Shown: positions 1 to 8,725, counted from the stretch's first letter. The stretch: 64,000 bases of DNA from JARIHC01 sp035692985 (GCA_035692985.1 DASSHG010000003.1:1-64000); one strand, 5' to 3'. Notes: generated from the letters alone by a model not told the origin. Made by a program: numbers and translations.

Positions 1-1
1 C

Positions 2-1288
2 GAGGCCATGGATCAGACCCGCGGCTGGTTTTACACGCTGCACGTGCTGGCCACCGCATTGCACGACAAGCCGGCTTTCAAAAATGTCATTGTCAGCGGC
101 TGGATCAATGCCGCCGATGGCGAAAAGCTCTCTAAGCGCAAAAAGAATTACGCGCCGATGGATGATATCTTCGATCAGTACGGCGTCGACAGCATGCGCT
201 TTTTTATGGCAAGCAGCCCGCTGGTCAATGGCGAAGATACCCGCTTCAGCACGGATTTTCTGCGCGATGTCCAGCGCAAGATTTTCATGACCCTCAATAA
301 CATTTTTAATTTCTATAAGCTCTACGCCGACGTTGACGGCTACAAACCCGCAGAACCGCTCCAGGAACCCCGCAGCGACAATATTCTGGACCAGTGGATG
401 CTCTCACGCCTGAACGAAACTATCGCCGCGGTCACGACAGCTATGGACGGCTACCGTCTAGATAAAGCCGCCCGGCCAATCAACGATCTGCTGGATGACG
501 CATCCAACTGGTATGTCCGGCGCTCCCGCCGCCGCTTCTGGAAGAGCGAAGACGACACCGACAAACAGCAAGCCTACGTCACGTTGCACTACACGTTGCT
601 ACGTCTCTGCCAGCTACTGGCGCCATTCTCGCCGTTCCTGCCCGACCACCTCTGGCAACAGCTAGCCGCCGGCACGGATTTGCCACCGTCCGTCCACCTC
701 AGCGATTGGCCTGAACCCGGCCAAGCCAATAAGGATCTTTTGTATGAAATGTCCAAGGCTCGCGATTACATCGTAGACGGCTTGGCTCAGCGTGCCGAAG
801 CCAAGATTAAGGTGCGCCAGCCACTCCAGTCCGTTTCAGTGCCTGAACTAGCTGACGTTTATCGAGATATAATCTCTGAAGAGCTCAATGTCAAAGAAGT
901 TGCCTGGAATAATACCGCGGCCGAACATCAAGAACGGCTGCAAAAGCCCGCCGGTGAAGGCGTAATCGATGCCATTCAAAATCCACCCGTTGTCAAACTT
1001 AACACTGAGATTACCCTCGAACTGAAGGCGGAAGGCCTAATGCGCGAAGTAGTCCGCCACGTCCAGAAGGCCCGCAAAGACGCCGGTCTGGAGGTGGACA
1101 ATCGTATAAATCTCCAGCTCAACACCGAAGACAAAGAGCTGCAGGCGGTTTTGCAGGATCAACGTTTAGCTGATATAATTAAACACGAAACCCTGGCTGT
1201 ATCGATGGCCGACGAGGTAGCCAACGGCTATGAAGTGTCCGTCAAAGTCGATGGCGCCGAATTGTCAATACATCTAACCAAGGCTTAA
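2..1288 (+). CDS. ileS: Isoleucyl-tRNA synthetase, C-terminal part (5' truncated by window)
   Basis: The frame is open from the window edge, so the N-terminal catalytic part lies upstream. What remains carries the end of the class I catalytic core, with the signature KLSKRKKNY (the KMSKS loop) about 40 residues in, then the anticodon-binding helical domain (NWYVRRSRRRFW) and a C-terminal tail. A KLSKRKKNY loop followed by an LSKR-type ending, rather than KMSKSLGN, is typical of the eukaryote-like type 2 IleRS, which in other bacteria is linked to mupirocin tolerance. It charges tRNA-Ile in the cytoplasm. The following orphan starts 3 nt after the stop, suggesting cotranscription. Confidence 0.95.
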   Translation, partial: EAMDQTRGWFYTLHVLATALHDKPAFKNVIVSGWINAADGEKLSKRKKNYAPMDDIFDQYGVDSMRFFMASSPLVNGEDTRFSTDFLRDVQRKIFMTLNNIFNFYKLYADVDGYKPAEPLQEPRSDNILDQWMLSRLNETIAAVTTAMDGYRLDKAARPINDLLDDASNWYVRRSRRRFWKSEDDTDKQQAYVTLHYTLLRLCQLLAPFSPFLPDHLWQQLAAGTDLPPSVHLSDWPEPGQANKDLLYEMSKARDYIVDGLAQRAEAKIKVRQPLQSVSVPELADVYRDIISEELNVKEVAWNNTAAEHQERLQKPAGEGVIDAIQNPPVVKLNTEITLELKAEGLMREVVRHVQKARKDAGLEVDNRINLQLNTEDKELQAVLQDQRLADIIKHETLAVSMADEVANGYEVSVKVDGAELSIHLTKA

Positions 1289-1291
1289 AAT

Positions 1292-1942
1292 ATGCTCCAC
1301 TCATCTCCGACCGAACGGGTGACGGCTTTCCACGAAGAGGCCACCCGCCTATTTAACGAAGCGCGCCAACCCTTCGGCTCATACGGCAACCATGCCCGCT
1401 ATCTAAGCGAAGCCGGCGATTTGGTAGAAGTCGAGGCTTCGGCATTGCCAACCATTATGTTTGAGATCCCGGAACCCGATACCAGCGGGCTCAGGGTAAC
1501 CGTAGAGACACCGCTGCCACAGTCAAAACTTTGGCCTAATGCTTACTTTGAAGAGGCCTTTGTGCTAGGGATGAAAGGGACGCCAATCGATAGTATTACA
1601 GACGGTTTTGAGTACTTTTTGAAGCTGGAAGAGTACACGATAGACGGCGATTCGGACAATAGCTATATAGACGCGATCGCTAGTGAGCTATCGCCGTCCG
1701 GCACGCAAAACACCGCTTTGGTCGATGGCAGCCTGGTCGACCAAACCAAAAAAACAGCTATCAGAGAATTTAAGCGCCACCGTCTTGAACTGGCCCTGCG
1801 GGAGCACCCCGAGTTCGCCGCGCGTTTCCAGCCTCGGTGCACCGACGAGCATTTTCTGGGCAGATTGGCCTTGCTTGCCGGCTTTTCCGGCCAGCACGAG
1901 GTTGGACCGCTCGCCGATCTGCATGTCATAGCTGAATCCTAA
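1292..1942 (+). CDS. Orphan protein, 216 aa, function unknown
   Basis: I do not recognise this protein. It is acidic and soluble, with no signal peptide or membrane segment. It has a beta-rich middle (around residues 45-85) and a charged helical C-terminal third with several Arg, His and Glu residues. The ATG lies 3 nt after the ileS stop, so it is probably translated from the ileS transcript. No catalytic motif is visible. It is one of about sixteen small orphans interleaved with conserved genes in this window. Confidence 0.7.
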   Translation: MLHSSPTERVTAFHEEATRLFNEARQPFGSYGNHARYLSEAGDLVEVEASALPTIMFEIPEPDTSGLRVTVETPLPQSKLWPNAYFEEAFVLGMKGTPIDSITDGFEYFLKLEEYTIDGDSDNSYIDAIASELSPSGTQNTALVDGSLVDQTKKTAIREFKRHRLELALREHPEFAARFQPRCTDEHFLGRLALLAGFSGQHEVGPLADLHVIAES

Positions 1943-2000
1943 GGCCTTTACAGGGGCGGATATTTTTGGTATGCTCTATCGGTATCTATAAATAATCTTT

Positions 2001-2309
2001 ATGAAACAAGCAGTTATCCAAACCGGCGGTAAACAGTATCTCGTCCAAGAGGGCGGTACGCTTGAGGTGGAATTGATCAAAGACCCCGCTAAGACCGTTA
2101 GTTTCGTACCGTTGATGGTGATTGACGGTGACAAGACTGAGATTGGCCAGCCATCCCTAGACAAGAACAAGGTAACAGCCGAAGTGGTTGAAGCTGATGT
2201 CCAGGGCGAGAAAGTTACCGCCATCCGCTATAAGCCTAAAAAACGTGTTCGCAAAATTCGGGGTCATCGCCAGCGGCACACTATTCTCAAAGTAACCAAG
2301 ATCGCCTAG
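2001..2309 (+). CDS. rplU: 50S ribosomal protein L21
   Basis: This is a full-length 102-residue L21. It opens with KQAVIQTGGKQYLV, the L21 signature, and ends with the basic RNA-binding segment YKPKKRVRKIRGHRQRHT. It binds 23S rRNA in the large subunit. A TATAAA hexamer at 1987-1992 lies 8 nt before the ATG, and an alternative extended -10 TATGCT sits at 1969-1974, so the transcript may be nearly leaderless. In most bacteria rplU is followed directly by rpmA (L27); here rpmA lies 40 kb away on the other strand. Confidence 0.97.
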   Translation: MKQAVIQTGGKQYLVQEGGTLEVELIKDPAKTVSFVPLMVIDGDKTEIGQPSLDKNKVTAEVVEADVQGEKVTAIRYKPKKRVRKIRGHRQRHTILKVTKIA

Positions 2310-2384
2310 GAGCGACTCGCTTGTGTGGAAAAGTTTTTGTCTTCATTTCGTGTGTTGTAAATTACGTTACATCATATAAGGTTA

Positions 2385-2735
2385 ACAGAGCAATTCTTTA
2401 GGTATTACACCAAACCGACACGGTATAAAATCTTCCAATGTAGGATTATTTACAACAGAAAAATTACCTAAAATTGCTTTTCATCCACCATTAAGTCGCA
2501 TAGCAATTTTATTCAAAAAGGACTTGAAGCCGGCATGCGATAAGCAGATACTGGAGGTACGGGGTTGGCGCCCAAAAGTGCCGGCTCTAACCAACAAACA
2601 TTGGTTCAAAACTCTAAATAAAAAGCCAAACGGGTTTCCCGGACATAATGAGCAATCTCGTAAGTCCGGGGAACCTACCTAAAAATCACCTCACCAACGA
2701 ACTCTTAAGCAGCCCTTGGCCGGGCTGTTTTTCTA
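2385..2735 (+). ncRNA. Candidate structured non-coding RNA, unassigned
   Basis: The gap 2310-2762 has no credible gene but folds strongly on the plus strand. Stems seen: 2390-2404 with 2465-2477 (6 + 7 bp around a 2-nt bulge); 2529-2535 GCCGGCA with 2579-2585 TGCCGGC, enclosing a TTGG/CCAA hairpin at 2565-2575; 2589-2594 with 2601-2606 (AACCAA/TTGGTT); and a 12-bp stem, 2633-2644 with 2664-2675, containing one G-U pair. It ends in an intrinsic terminator. I looked for RNase P, tmRNA, SRP and 6S signatures and found none, so the class is open. It could also be a long 3' UTR of rplU. Confidence 0.4.
2710..2733 (+). terminator. Intrinsic terminator
   Basis: CAGCCC (2710-2715), a 6-nt loop, GGGCTG (2722-2727), then a run of five T. 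It closes the structured non-coding region and separates it from the convergent coiled-coil gene. Confidence 0.75.
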
Positions 2736-2762
2736 TGCGACACGTATGCTGTCTGCGTTGTC

Positions 2763-3212
2763 CTACCGGATTTTATATTTACGCCAGGTGGAGCCCGTGC
2801 CCGTTTCCAGGTTGTCCAGCCGGGCGTTGACACCACTAAACCTACCATCAACCATGTTTGCCAACGAACTGATTGATTCGCCTAAATCGCCAGCTTCTCT
2901 CCTGATAGTTTTCTCTAACCGTTCAATCGCCGCAGCTAGATCACCCTGTCTCGTGGCCATTGCGGACTCTAGTTTAGATAGACTATCTTTGGTCGCCATC
3001 GTAGCTTCAATCTGAGCCAGCTCATTCTTGGTCGCCATCGTGGTCTCTATCTTCTCGAGGTCATCTTTAGTCGCCATAGTGGACTGTACTTTGATCACGT
3101 CTGCTTTGGCGGCTAAACCGTCCAAATCTCCTTTAAGAACCACGGTGGCTTTAAGATCTGCTATGGACCGTGCGATGTCGTTGAGAGTGGGTTCGTTGGG
3201 TTTGTTTGCCAT
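2763..3212 (-). CDS. Coiled-coil protein with 14-residue tandem repeats
   Basis: This is a 149-residue protein of unknown function. Its centre carries four copies of a 14-residue unit (two heptads) with core TMATKDDLEKIE, TMATKNELAQIE, TMATKDSLSKLE and AMATRQ. At DNA level the repeat shows as a 42-nt period of GTCGCCAT. The rest is also heptad-like, so a long parallel coiled coil is likely, as in fibre or scaffold proteins. There is no signal peptide. An AAGG stretch precedes the ATG. A second, unrelated coiled-coil repeat protein sits at 29124. Confidence 0.75.
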   Translation of the reverse strand: MANKPNEPTLNDIARSIADLKATVVLKGDLDGLAAKADVIKVQSTMATKDDLEKIETTMATKNELAQIEATMATKDSLSKLESAMATRQGDLAAAIERLEKTIRREAGDLGESISSLANMVDGRFSGVNARLDNLETGTGSTWRKYKIR

Positions 3213-3381
3213 TACTCATATACCTTAGCACCAAGGCGGCTTACTGTACTAGGAAGTTTAAGGATTATTTAATGAAATTGAGAGAATTTATGTGTGACCT
3301 TTTTAGGCTGGTATTATACGGCTACATATAAGAGACAGGGAAGAGATGTTATACTGGTCGTGAACGGAATAGTGGAGCAGT

Positions 3382-4149
3382 ATGACAAAAATTATCGCGG
3401 TGGTGAACCAGAAGGGCGGGGTCGGCAAAACGACCACGGCTATCAACGTGGCCGCGCAACTGGCGGGCAACCGGTCGTCGGTTTTGCTTGTCGACCTGGA
3501 TCCGCAGGGCAACGCTACCAGCGGCCTGGCCATTCCCAAAGAGTCCACGCCGCAGACAACTTATGATGTGCTGTGCGGCGGGGTCCAGTTGGCCGGCGTG
3601 GCGCAAAAAACCAACGTCGCACATTTATTCGTTCTGCCAGCTAACAATAATCTAGCCGGCGCCGAGGTCGAGCTGGTGGGGCGGGAACACCGCGAATTTG
3701 CCCTGCAACAGGCGCTGCAACAGGGGTTGACGTACGATTATATCCTGATTGATTGCCCGCCCTCGCTAGGTCTTCTGACCATTAATGCCTTGACCGCCGC
3801 CCAGCAGGTGCTGATTCCGGTGCAGGCCGAATATTACGCGCTAGAAGGATTGAGCCAACTGCTCGATACCATCCAGGCGGTGCGCGGCAGCACCAATCCG
3901 CAGCTGGAACTGCTGGGCATCGTGCTAACGATGTTCGATAAACGCAATTCGCTGAGTGACCAGGTGCAGGCCGAGGTGGCCAATTACTTCGGCGACAAGC
4001 TATTTAAGACGATTATTCCGCGCAACGTACGGCTGGCCGAAGCGCCGAGCTATGGCCGCACCATCTATGAGCACGATCGCTGGAGCAAAGGTGCCCGCTC
4101 GTATAAAGCGCTGACCAAAGAGGTGCGGGCCCGCCTGGGTCAAACCTGA
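3382..4149 (+). CDS. parA: Chromosome-partitioning ATPase ParA/Soj
   Basis: A 255-residue deviant Walker A ATPase. The P-loop KGGVGKTTT begins at residue 10, the Walker A' DLDPQGNAT lies near residue 38, and the Walker B DYILIDCPPSLG near residue 118. It has no N-terminal DNA-binding extension, so it is the Soj-like chromosomal type. It binds DNA non-specifically as an ATP dimer and moves ParB-parS complexes. An extended -10 (TGTTATACT) lies about 30 nt upstream. parB is not in the same operon: it lies on the opposite strand, converging, with an orphan between. Confidence 0.95.
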   Translation: MTKIIAVVNQKGGVGKTTTAINVAAQLAGNRSSVLLVDLDPQGNATSGLAIPKESTPQTTYDVLCGGVQLAGVAQKTNVAHLFVLPANNNLAGAEVELVGREHREFALQQALQQGLTYDYILIDCPPSLGLLTINALTAAQQVLIPVQAEYYALEGLSQLLDTIQAVRGSTNPQLELLGIVLTMFDKRNSLSDQVQAEVANYFGDKLFKTIIPRNVRLAEAPSYGRTIYEHDRWSKGARSYKALTKEVRARLGQT

Positions 4150-4155
4150 ACTTGA

Positions 4156-4184
4156 TTGACAAATTATAGTATATAGGGTAAGAT
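4156..4184 (+). promoter_or_regulatory. Promoter of the orphan at 4192 (leaderless)
   Basis: TTGACA at 4156-4161, a 17-nt spacer, and TAAGAT at 4179-4184. The ATG follows after 7 nt, so transcription should begin at or next to the start codon. Confidence 0.65.
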
Positions 4185-4191
4185 ATAATAT

Positions 4192-4662
4192 ATGTTTGAA
4201 CGCTCACCCGAATCAAAAGAAACAAAGTCTAAATTAAGAGTGCAGAAACAGCTCAACAGAGAGCTGAATAAAAATCTAGATTTGCCTAAATCGACGGAGC
4301 ATGAATGGCGTGTCGTCAATCTTTTGGAACCCGGTGAGACGGGTTGGAGCGGAGCCATAGGCGACGGTCATATACCGCCCGGCAAGCTTATAGTTACAAG
4401 TGTCGATGTGCCCGATAGCGATAAGGAGGTGGAGGTTGCTGCCACCGAAATGCATTATCCAATGTTTCAGTTTCCACCCTATAGGCCGGCTTATATCAGC
4501 CTGGGTGTAATCGTACCGCGCGAAGGTGATCGTCGATATGATTCGGCGCTACGGTTAGTTTCTAGCCAATTTGTCAGCGGTGAGTTGCCTGAGTTCACTG
4601 TAAAGACTTTTTTCGATCGGGAACAATTTCTGCAAGCAGTAGCATCTAGCCAAACAGATTAA
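4192..4662 (+). CDS. Orphan protein, 156 aa, between parA and parB
   Basis: Not recognised. The first 35 residues are highly charged and helical (KSKLRVQKQLNRELNKN); the rest is predicted mixed alpha/beta with several Pro and aromatic residues. No signal peptide or membrane segment. It has its own consensus promoter immediately before the ATG. Its last 17 nt overlap the 3' end of parB, which converges from the other strand. Position between parA and parB is suggestive, but I see no motif tying it to segregation. Confidence 0.7.
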   Translation: MFERSPESKETKSKLRVQKQLNRELNKNLDLPKSTEHEWRVVNLLEPGETGWSGAIGDGHIPPGKLIVTSVDVPDSDKEVEVAATEMHYPMFQFPPYRPAYISLGVIVPREGDRRYDSALRLVSSQFVSGELPEFTVKTFFDREQFLQAVASSQTD

Positions 4663-5524
4663 CTATTCGACTCAGGTCGTCATCGCTTTTGAAGGTGATT
4701 TCCAGTTTGCCGCCGCGGGCGGTGCGCTTGAGGCTGACCGGCGCGCCGAGTTTTTTGCTCAGTTGTTTGGTTTCGGTGGTTTCCGCCAAGGCGCGGGCAT
4801 GGGCCTTTTTGGCCTCTTTGATGCCGGATTTTACAGATGTGGCGAAGCGTTCGGCCTGGCGGACGTTCCAGCCCTGCGCGATGATTGTTCTCAGCAGATA
4901 ATCCTGGCGTTCGGTATCGCCCTTCAAAGATAATATGGCGCGAGCGTGGCCTTCGGTGATCTTGCGGGCGGCCAGGGCATCGCGGGCGGCCTCCGGTAGC
5001 TTTAATAAGCGTACTATGTTTTGCACGGTAGAAGAGCCTTTGCCGAGGCGCTTGGCGATTTCGTCATAGCCCAAATTGAACTGTTCGTGGAGACGCTCGA
5101 TGCTGACGGCCTGCTCAAGCGGCGACAGGTCAACACGCTGGACGTTTTCGATCAGGGCAATTTCCAACTGTTCCAATTCTTTGCGTTCGCGGACGATGGC
5201 CGGCACATCTTTCAGGCCGGCTATTGTGGCGGCCCGCCAGCGGCGCTCTCCCGCGATCAGGCTATAATTACCGCTGGAATCAGGGGTCACGACCAATGGC
5301 TGGACGATTCCGTGGCGTGTGATAGAGGCGGCGAGCTCTTGCAGGGCAGCTTCGTCGAAGTGCTGGCGCGGCTGGTGCTGGCCGGGATGTAGTTTGTCCA
5401 CCGGAATCTTTTCGACCCGGTCTTCGCTGGTCAGCAGTAGGCTTTTATCGAAATCGTTGGAAATCAGGGCGTCAAAACCTTTGCCCAAGCCCTTTCCAAG
5501 ACCCCGTTTTGGTGTTTGGTCCAT
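4646..5524 (-). CDS. parB: Chromosome-partitioning protein ParB/Spo0J
   Basis: A 292-residue ParB. The ParB/sulfiredoxin-like CTP-binding domain contains LHPGQHQPRQHF and the arginine-rich motif IAGERRWRAA. It is followed by the parS-binding helix-turn-helix region (GYDEIAKRLGKGSSTVQNIVRLLKL reads across it) and a C-terminal dimerisation segment. ParB binds parS, spreads as a CTP-dependent clamp and loads ParA and condensin. On the minus strand an extended -10 (TGATATATT, hexamer 5536-5531) lies 6 nt before the ATG, so it is probably leaderless. I found no consensus parS site nearby. Confidence 0.95.
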   Translation of the reverse strand: MDQTPKRGLGKGLGKGFDALISNDFDKSLLLTSEDRVEKIPVDKLHPGQHQPRQHFDEAALQELAASITRHGIVQPLVVTPDSSGNYSLIAGERRWRAATIAGLKDVPAIVRERKELEQLEIALIENVQRVDLSPLEQAVSIERLHEQFNLGYDEIAKRLGKGSSTVQNIVRLLKLPEAARDALAARKITEGHARAILSLKGDTERQDYLLRTIIAQGWNVRQAERFATSVKSGIKEAKKAHARALAETTETKQLSKKLGAPVSLKRTARGGKLEITFKSDDDLSRIVNLFG

Positions 5525-5553
5525 GTTATGAATATATCACGTAACGGCAGGGG

Positions 5554-6174
5554 CTAGAAAGCTTTGGCCTGATTGACGGGGAAGACGCGCATAACCAGCT
5601 TGCCGACGATTTGATTGGCGTTTATGGGGCCGAAGGCGCGTGAATCGAGCGAGTCAGGGCGGTTGTCGCCGCAGACAAACAATTGGTGCGCACCAAGTTT
5701 TACATCGATATTACCGGATGTGTAGGGAATAGCGCCGTTTTTGCCGTAGGGCAGGGTTGTGTCGGGGTTAAAGCCGTGCGGGTGCTCTTTATTATATATA
5801 GTGATTTTGCCGTTTTTGACGACTAGCCGGTCGCCGGGCAGGCCGATGACCCGCTTGATGAGTTGCTTACTGTCGTCCTGGCCGAACTCGCCCAGGCCTT
5901 TTTCATTAAATACGATGATGTCACCGCGACCCGGAATGTAGGCGTGATGAGTGATATCCGACCAGGTCCGCGGCACTTTCCAGATGACCAGCTTGTCATT
6001 GTTCTGCAGGGTGTTTTGCATGCTCGGGCCGTCCACCTGGTAGGAGCGGAAAACAAAAAAGATGATAAATATAGCTACCAGCAGGGCTGCCGCCAGGATG
6101 CCGACTGTTGAGGCGGCCTCGCGCCAAGCGGACGGTTTTGATTTAGGGGTGGGGGATACACTTTCTGGTGTCAC
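5554..6174 (-). CDS. lepB: Signal peptidase I
   Basis: Type I leader peptidase of about 206 residues. One transmembrane helix (GILAAALLVAIFIIFFVF) precedes the catalytic box with Ser in DGPSMQNTL; the general-base Lys is in QLIKRVIGLPGDRL; and the conserved box GDNRPDSLDSRAFG is near the C terminus. It cleaves exported preproteins at the outer face of the membrane. A longer reading from GTG at 6183 overlaps an extended -10 (TGCTATAGT, hexamer 6187-6182). The next in-frame GTG at 6174 lies 7 nt after that -10 and is my preferred start. Confidence 0.93.
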   Translation of the reverse strand: MTPESVSPTPKSKPSAWREAASTVGILAAALLVAIFIIFFVFRSYQVDGPSMQNTLQNNDKLVIWKVPRTWSDITHHAYIPGRGDIIVFNEKGLGEFGQDDSKQLIKRVIGLPGDRLVVKNGKITIYNKEHPHGFNPDTTLPYGKNGAIPYTSGNIDVKLGAHQLFVCGDNRPDSLDSRAFGPINANQIVGKLVMRVFPVNQAKAF

Positions 6175-6240
6175 GGTCTTCACTATAGCATGCCGGCAGC
6201 GGCGGATGCCAAGCCGAAACTGCGCGGAAGCCGAAAGGGC

Positions 6241-6270
6241 TTTACATCATAAGCGGTTTGGGGTTATAAT
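6241..6270 (+). promoter_or_regulatory. Promoter of the LCP operon
   Basis: TTTACA at 6241-6246, an 18-nt spacer, TATAAT at 6265-6270. The ATG of the LCP gene is 15 nt downstream, which leaves a leader of under 10 nt. Confidence 0.65.
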
Positions 6271-6285
6271 GGTTAGTGATCAGAG

Positions 6286-7989
6286 ATGGAACCGTCATAT
6301 AACAGACGGCGTGAGACAAAAACAAGGCGCCAAATAATAAAAACTGCCTTTGGGAATCCGCAACTTGTGCCGAAGGCTTTGCCAGCACGCCCGCGCAGCC
6401 GGGCTTATGACATTAATATGCGTGGATCGCGGCCGATTCCGCAACAGATGCGGCGGCCTGTAGTTCGGAGGCGGATACCCGCTTCGGTAGGCGAGCTGGC
6501 CAAAGCGGTGGTGGCGGTTGAAGCGGCGCGGCCGCTGCCGGCCCCGGTCAAAACCCCCGTACCGGCGCGCTATATGCCGCCGATTGATATGGATTTGCCG
6601 GGCAACGAAAGCCCCTTGCGTCATCTGGACTCATTATTGCGCTACGGCAAGCTGGCGGCTATCCGGCGCTGGACGTTCCGCGGTGCCGTGGCGGCAATCG
6701 CGCTGGTGTTGATAGTTGGCGGATTCCTCTTCTCGCAAGGTTTCTTTAACCTGAATAAAAGTTTTAAGGGGAGCGCCGCGGCCCTGAAAACCAACGTCAA
6801 CCCTGATTTACTGAAGGGCGAAGGCGACGGCCGGATCAACGTGCTGTTGCTGGGCCGCGGCGGCGGCAACCACGACGGGCCGGACTTGACGGACACAATG
6901 ATGATCGACAGCATCGATCCGGTCAACCACACCTCGACGCTTATCAGTATTCCACGCGACCTCTGGGTTGACGTGCCGAACCAGGGCGCCATGAAGATCA
7001 ACAGCGCTTTTGAATCGGGCGAGTTCAAATATCTGGGCAAAACTGCCCCTGGCAGCACCAATCCCAACGCCATCCAGGCCGGTTTCGATGAAGCCGACCA
7101 AACTGTGGAGAGTGTCCTGGGCGTGACCATTCATTATAATGTGCTGGTCAGTTTCCAGGCCTTCCAGCAGGCCGTCGATACGGTTGGCGGGGTTGCCGTC
7201 AACGTGCCAAGCGACCTGGTGGACCCAACTATGGCTTGGGAGAATGGCAATAATCCAGTACTGGCCAAGGCTGGCAACGATGCGTTTAACGGTAAACAGG
7301 CCCTAAACTATGTCCGGTCCCGCGAAACTACCAGTGATTTTGCCCGCGGCCAGCGACAGCGCGCCGTCCTGGTAGCCTTGAAAAATAAAGTGGCGACCGC
7401 CGGAACTTTGAGTAATCCGTTCAAAGTATCACAGCTTGTTAAGGCGTTTGGCGATAATGTGCACACCGACCTTTCAATCAAAGATGCTATGCGGTTGTAT
7501 AGCATCGTTAAAGCTATCCCCGACAGCAAGACCAACTCCATAGGCTTGTCGGACGCACCCAACAATTACGTGACTACTGGTACGCTGGCCGGACAATCGA
7601 TCGCTTTGCCGACAGCCGGTCTATTCAATTACGGCGATATCCAAATGTACATCCGCACGCAGCTGAAAGATCCTTATATACTGAAAGAAAACGCCCGGAT
7701 ATCGCTTCTCAACGGTACGCAGATAGCGGATCTGGCCGGTACCAAGGCCAACGAGCTCAAAACATACGGCTACAACGTAGTTAGCACCGGCAATGCGCCG
7801 AATGCCAATTATATCCAAACAACAGTGGTAGACCTGACCCATGGCAAGGACAAGTACACTAAACATTACCTGGAACAGCGTTTCGGCGTCACGGCCACAA
7901 CGCGGCTGCCGGATAATACAATCCAGACGAATGGCGCGGATTTTGTTATTATACTAGGCAGTGATGAGGCACCCCCTTCGCAAAATTAA
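6286..7989 (+). CDS. LytR-CpsA-Psr (LCP) family ligase with LytR_C domain
   Basis: A 567-residue protein: basic cytoplasmic N-terminus of about 130 residues, one membrane anchor (AAIALVLIVGGFLFSQGFF), then an extracellular LCP domain. The LCP domain contains NVLLLGRGGGNHDGPDLTDT, the SIPRDLWVDVP motif and the conserved Arg of NYVRSRE. The last 90 residues match the LytR C-terminal domain. LCP enzymes transfer undecaprenyl-linked glycopolymers to peptidoglycan or protein. The first gene of an apparent operon: the next gene starts inside its last codons. The long proline/arginine-rich cytoplasmic segment is unusual. Confidence 0.92.
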   Translation: MEPSYNRRRETKTRRQIIKTAFGNPQLVPKALPARPRSRAYDINMRGSRPIPQQMRRPVVRRRIPASVGELAKAVVAVEAARPLPAPVKTPVPARYMPPIDMDLPGNESPLRHLDSLLRYGKLAAIRRWTFRGAVAAIALVLIVGGFLFSQGFFNLNKSFKGSAAALKTNVNPDLLKGEGDGRINVLLLGRGGGNHDGPDLTDTMMIDSIDPVNHTSTLISIPRDLWVDVPNQGAMKINSAFESGEFKYLGKTAPGSTNPNAIQAGFDEADQTVESVLGVTIHYNVLVSFQAFQQAVDTVGGVAVNVPSDLVDPTMAWENGNNPVLAKAGNDAFNGKQALNYVRSRETTSDFARGQRQRAVLVALKNKVATAGTLSNPFKVSQLVKAFGDNVHTDLSIKDAMRLYSIVKAIPDSKTNSIGLSDAPNNYVTTGTLAGQSIALPTAGLFNYGDIQMYIRTQLKDPYILKENARISLLNGTQIADLAGTKANELKTYGYNVVSTGNAPNANYIQTTVVDLTHGKDKYTKHYLEQRFGVTATTRLPDNTIQTNGADFVIILGSDEAPPSQN

Positions 7990-8716
7990 GCCGGCTAGCG
8001 GCCTATCCCATTTTTTCCACCTGGCATTACTGGTGGTTCTGCCGGTCGTTGTCTTCGTGCTGGTACGGCTGGATTTCGTTCAGCTGGCGCTCAGCGTAGT
8101 GGTGTTAAGTAAGTGGCGTATGCTAGCTGTGCGCCCCCGGTTCTGGGCCGCCAACGTGCGCGCCAACGCCGTCGACATTATGGTCGGCTTGTCTATAGTA
8201 CTGTTCATGTCACACGCCGTTAATAATCTCGCGATACAATTGTTGTGGGTAGTGCTGTATGCCGTTTGGCTGATTGTTATCAAGCCGGCTTCCAGCACTT
8301 TGATGATTAGCGTCCAGGCCGGGATTGGCCAGTTGGCGGCCCTAATGGCGCTCTTTTTAGCCTGGACCAGCGGGCCGCTGTATGGACTCACCCTGGTGAC
8401 CGGCATTATTTGCTTCATGGCGGCGCGGCATTTCTTTGATGCTTTTGATGAACCGTATGCCAAAATGGTGGCCTATACGTGGGGATATTTTGGCGCGGCC
8501 CTGGCCTGGCTGTTGGGCCACTGGCTGATTTTTTACGGGATTATTGCCCAGGCCACACTGTTGCTTAGCGTGGTAGGCTACGGCTTGGCCGGTATATATT
8601 ACTTGAGCCATGAAGGCCGGCTTGGCAAGGGCGTCAGACGGCAAGTAGTGTTTATTATGATTGCCGTGGTGCTGGTAGTCCTGGCTTTTTCTGACTGGGG
8701 CGATAAGGTTGTATAG
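7961..8716 (+). CDS. Polytopic membrane protein, 251 aa, unknown function
   Basis: Almost wholly hydrophobic, with about eight predicted membrane helices and short polar loops. Starts at GTG 7961 or ATG 7964, overlapping the end of the LCP gene by up to 29 nt, so it is translationally coupled. No transporter or enzyme signature is visible. It lies between the LCP ligase and HtrA, consistent with an envelope role, but that is inference from context. Confidence 0.8.
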   Translation: MMRHPLRKIKPASGLSHFFHLALLVVLPVVVFVLVRLDFVQLALSVVVLSKWRMLAVRPRFWAANVRANAVDIMVGLSIVLFMSHAVNNLAIQLLWVVLYAVWLIVIKPASSTLMISVQAGIGQLAALMALFLAWTSGPLYGLTLVTGIICFMAARHFFDAFDEPYAKMVAYTWGYFGAALAWLLGHWLIFYGIIAQATLLLSVVGYGLAGIYYLSHEGRLGKGVRRQVVFIMIAVVLVVLAFSDWGDKVV

Positions 8717-8725
8717 GAAAGGCGG

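Noticed and set aside
2600..2616. T-loop-like GGTTCAAAACTC suggesting a tRNA or tmRNA
   Set aside because: No acceptor, D-arm or anticodon stem can be built around it, and the TTGGTT part pairs with AACCAA upstream.
2310..2735. RNase P RNA
   Set aside because: Neither the GGAAAGTCC nor the ACAGAA-GGCTTA P4 signatures are found on either strand.
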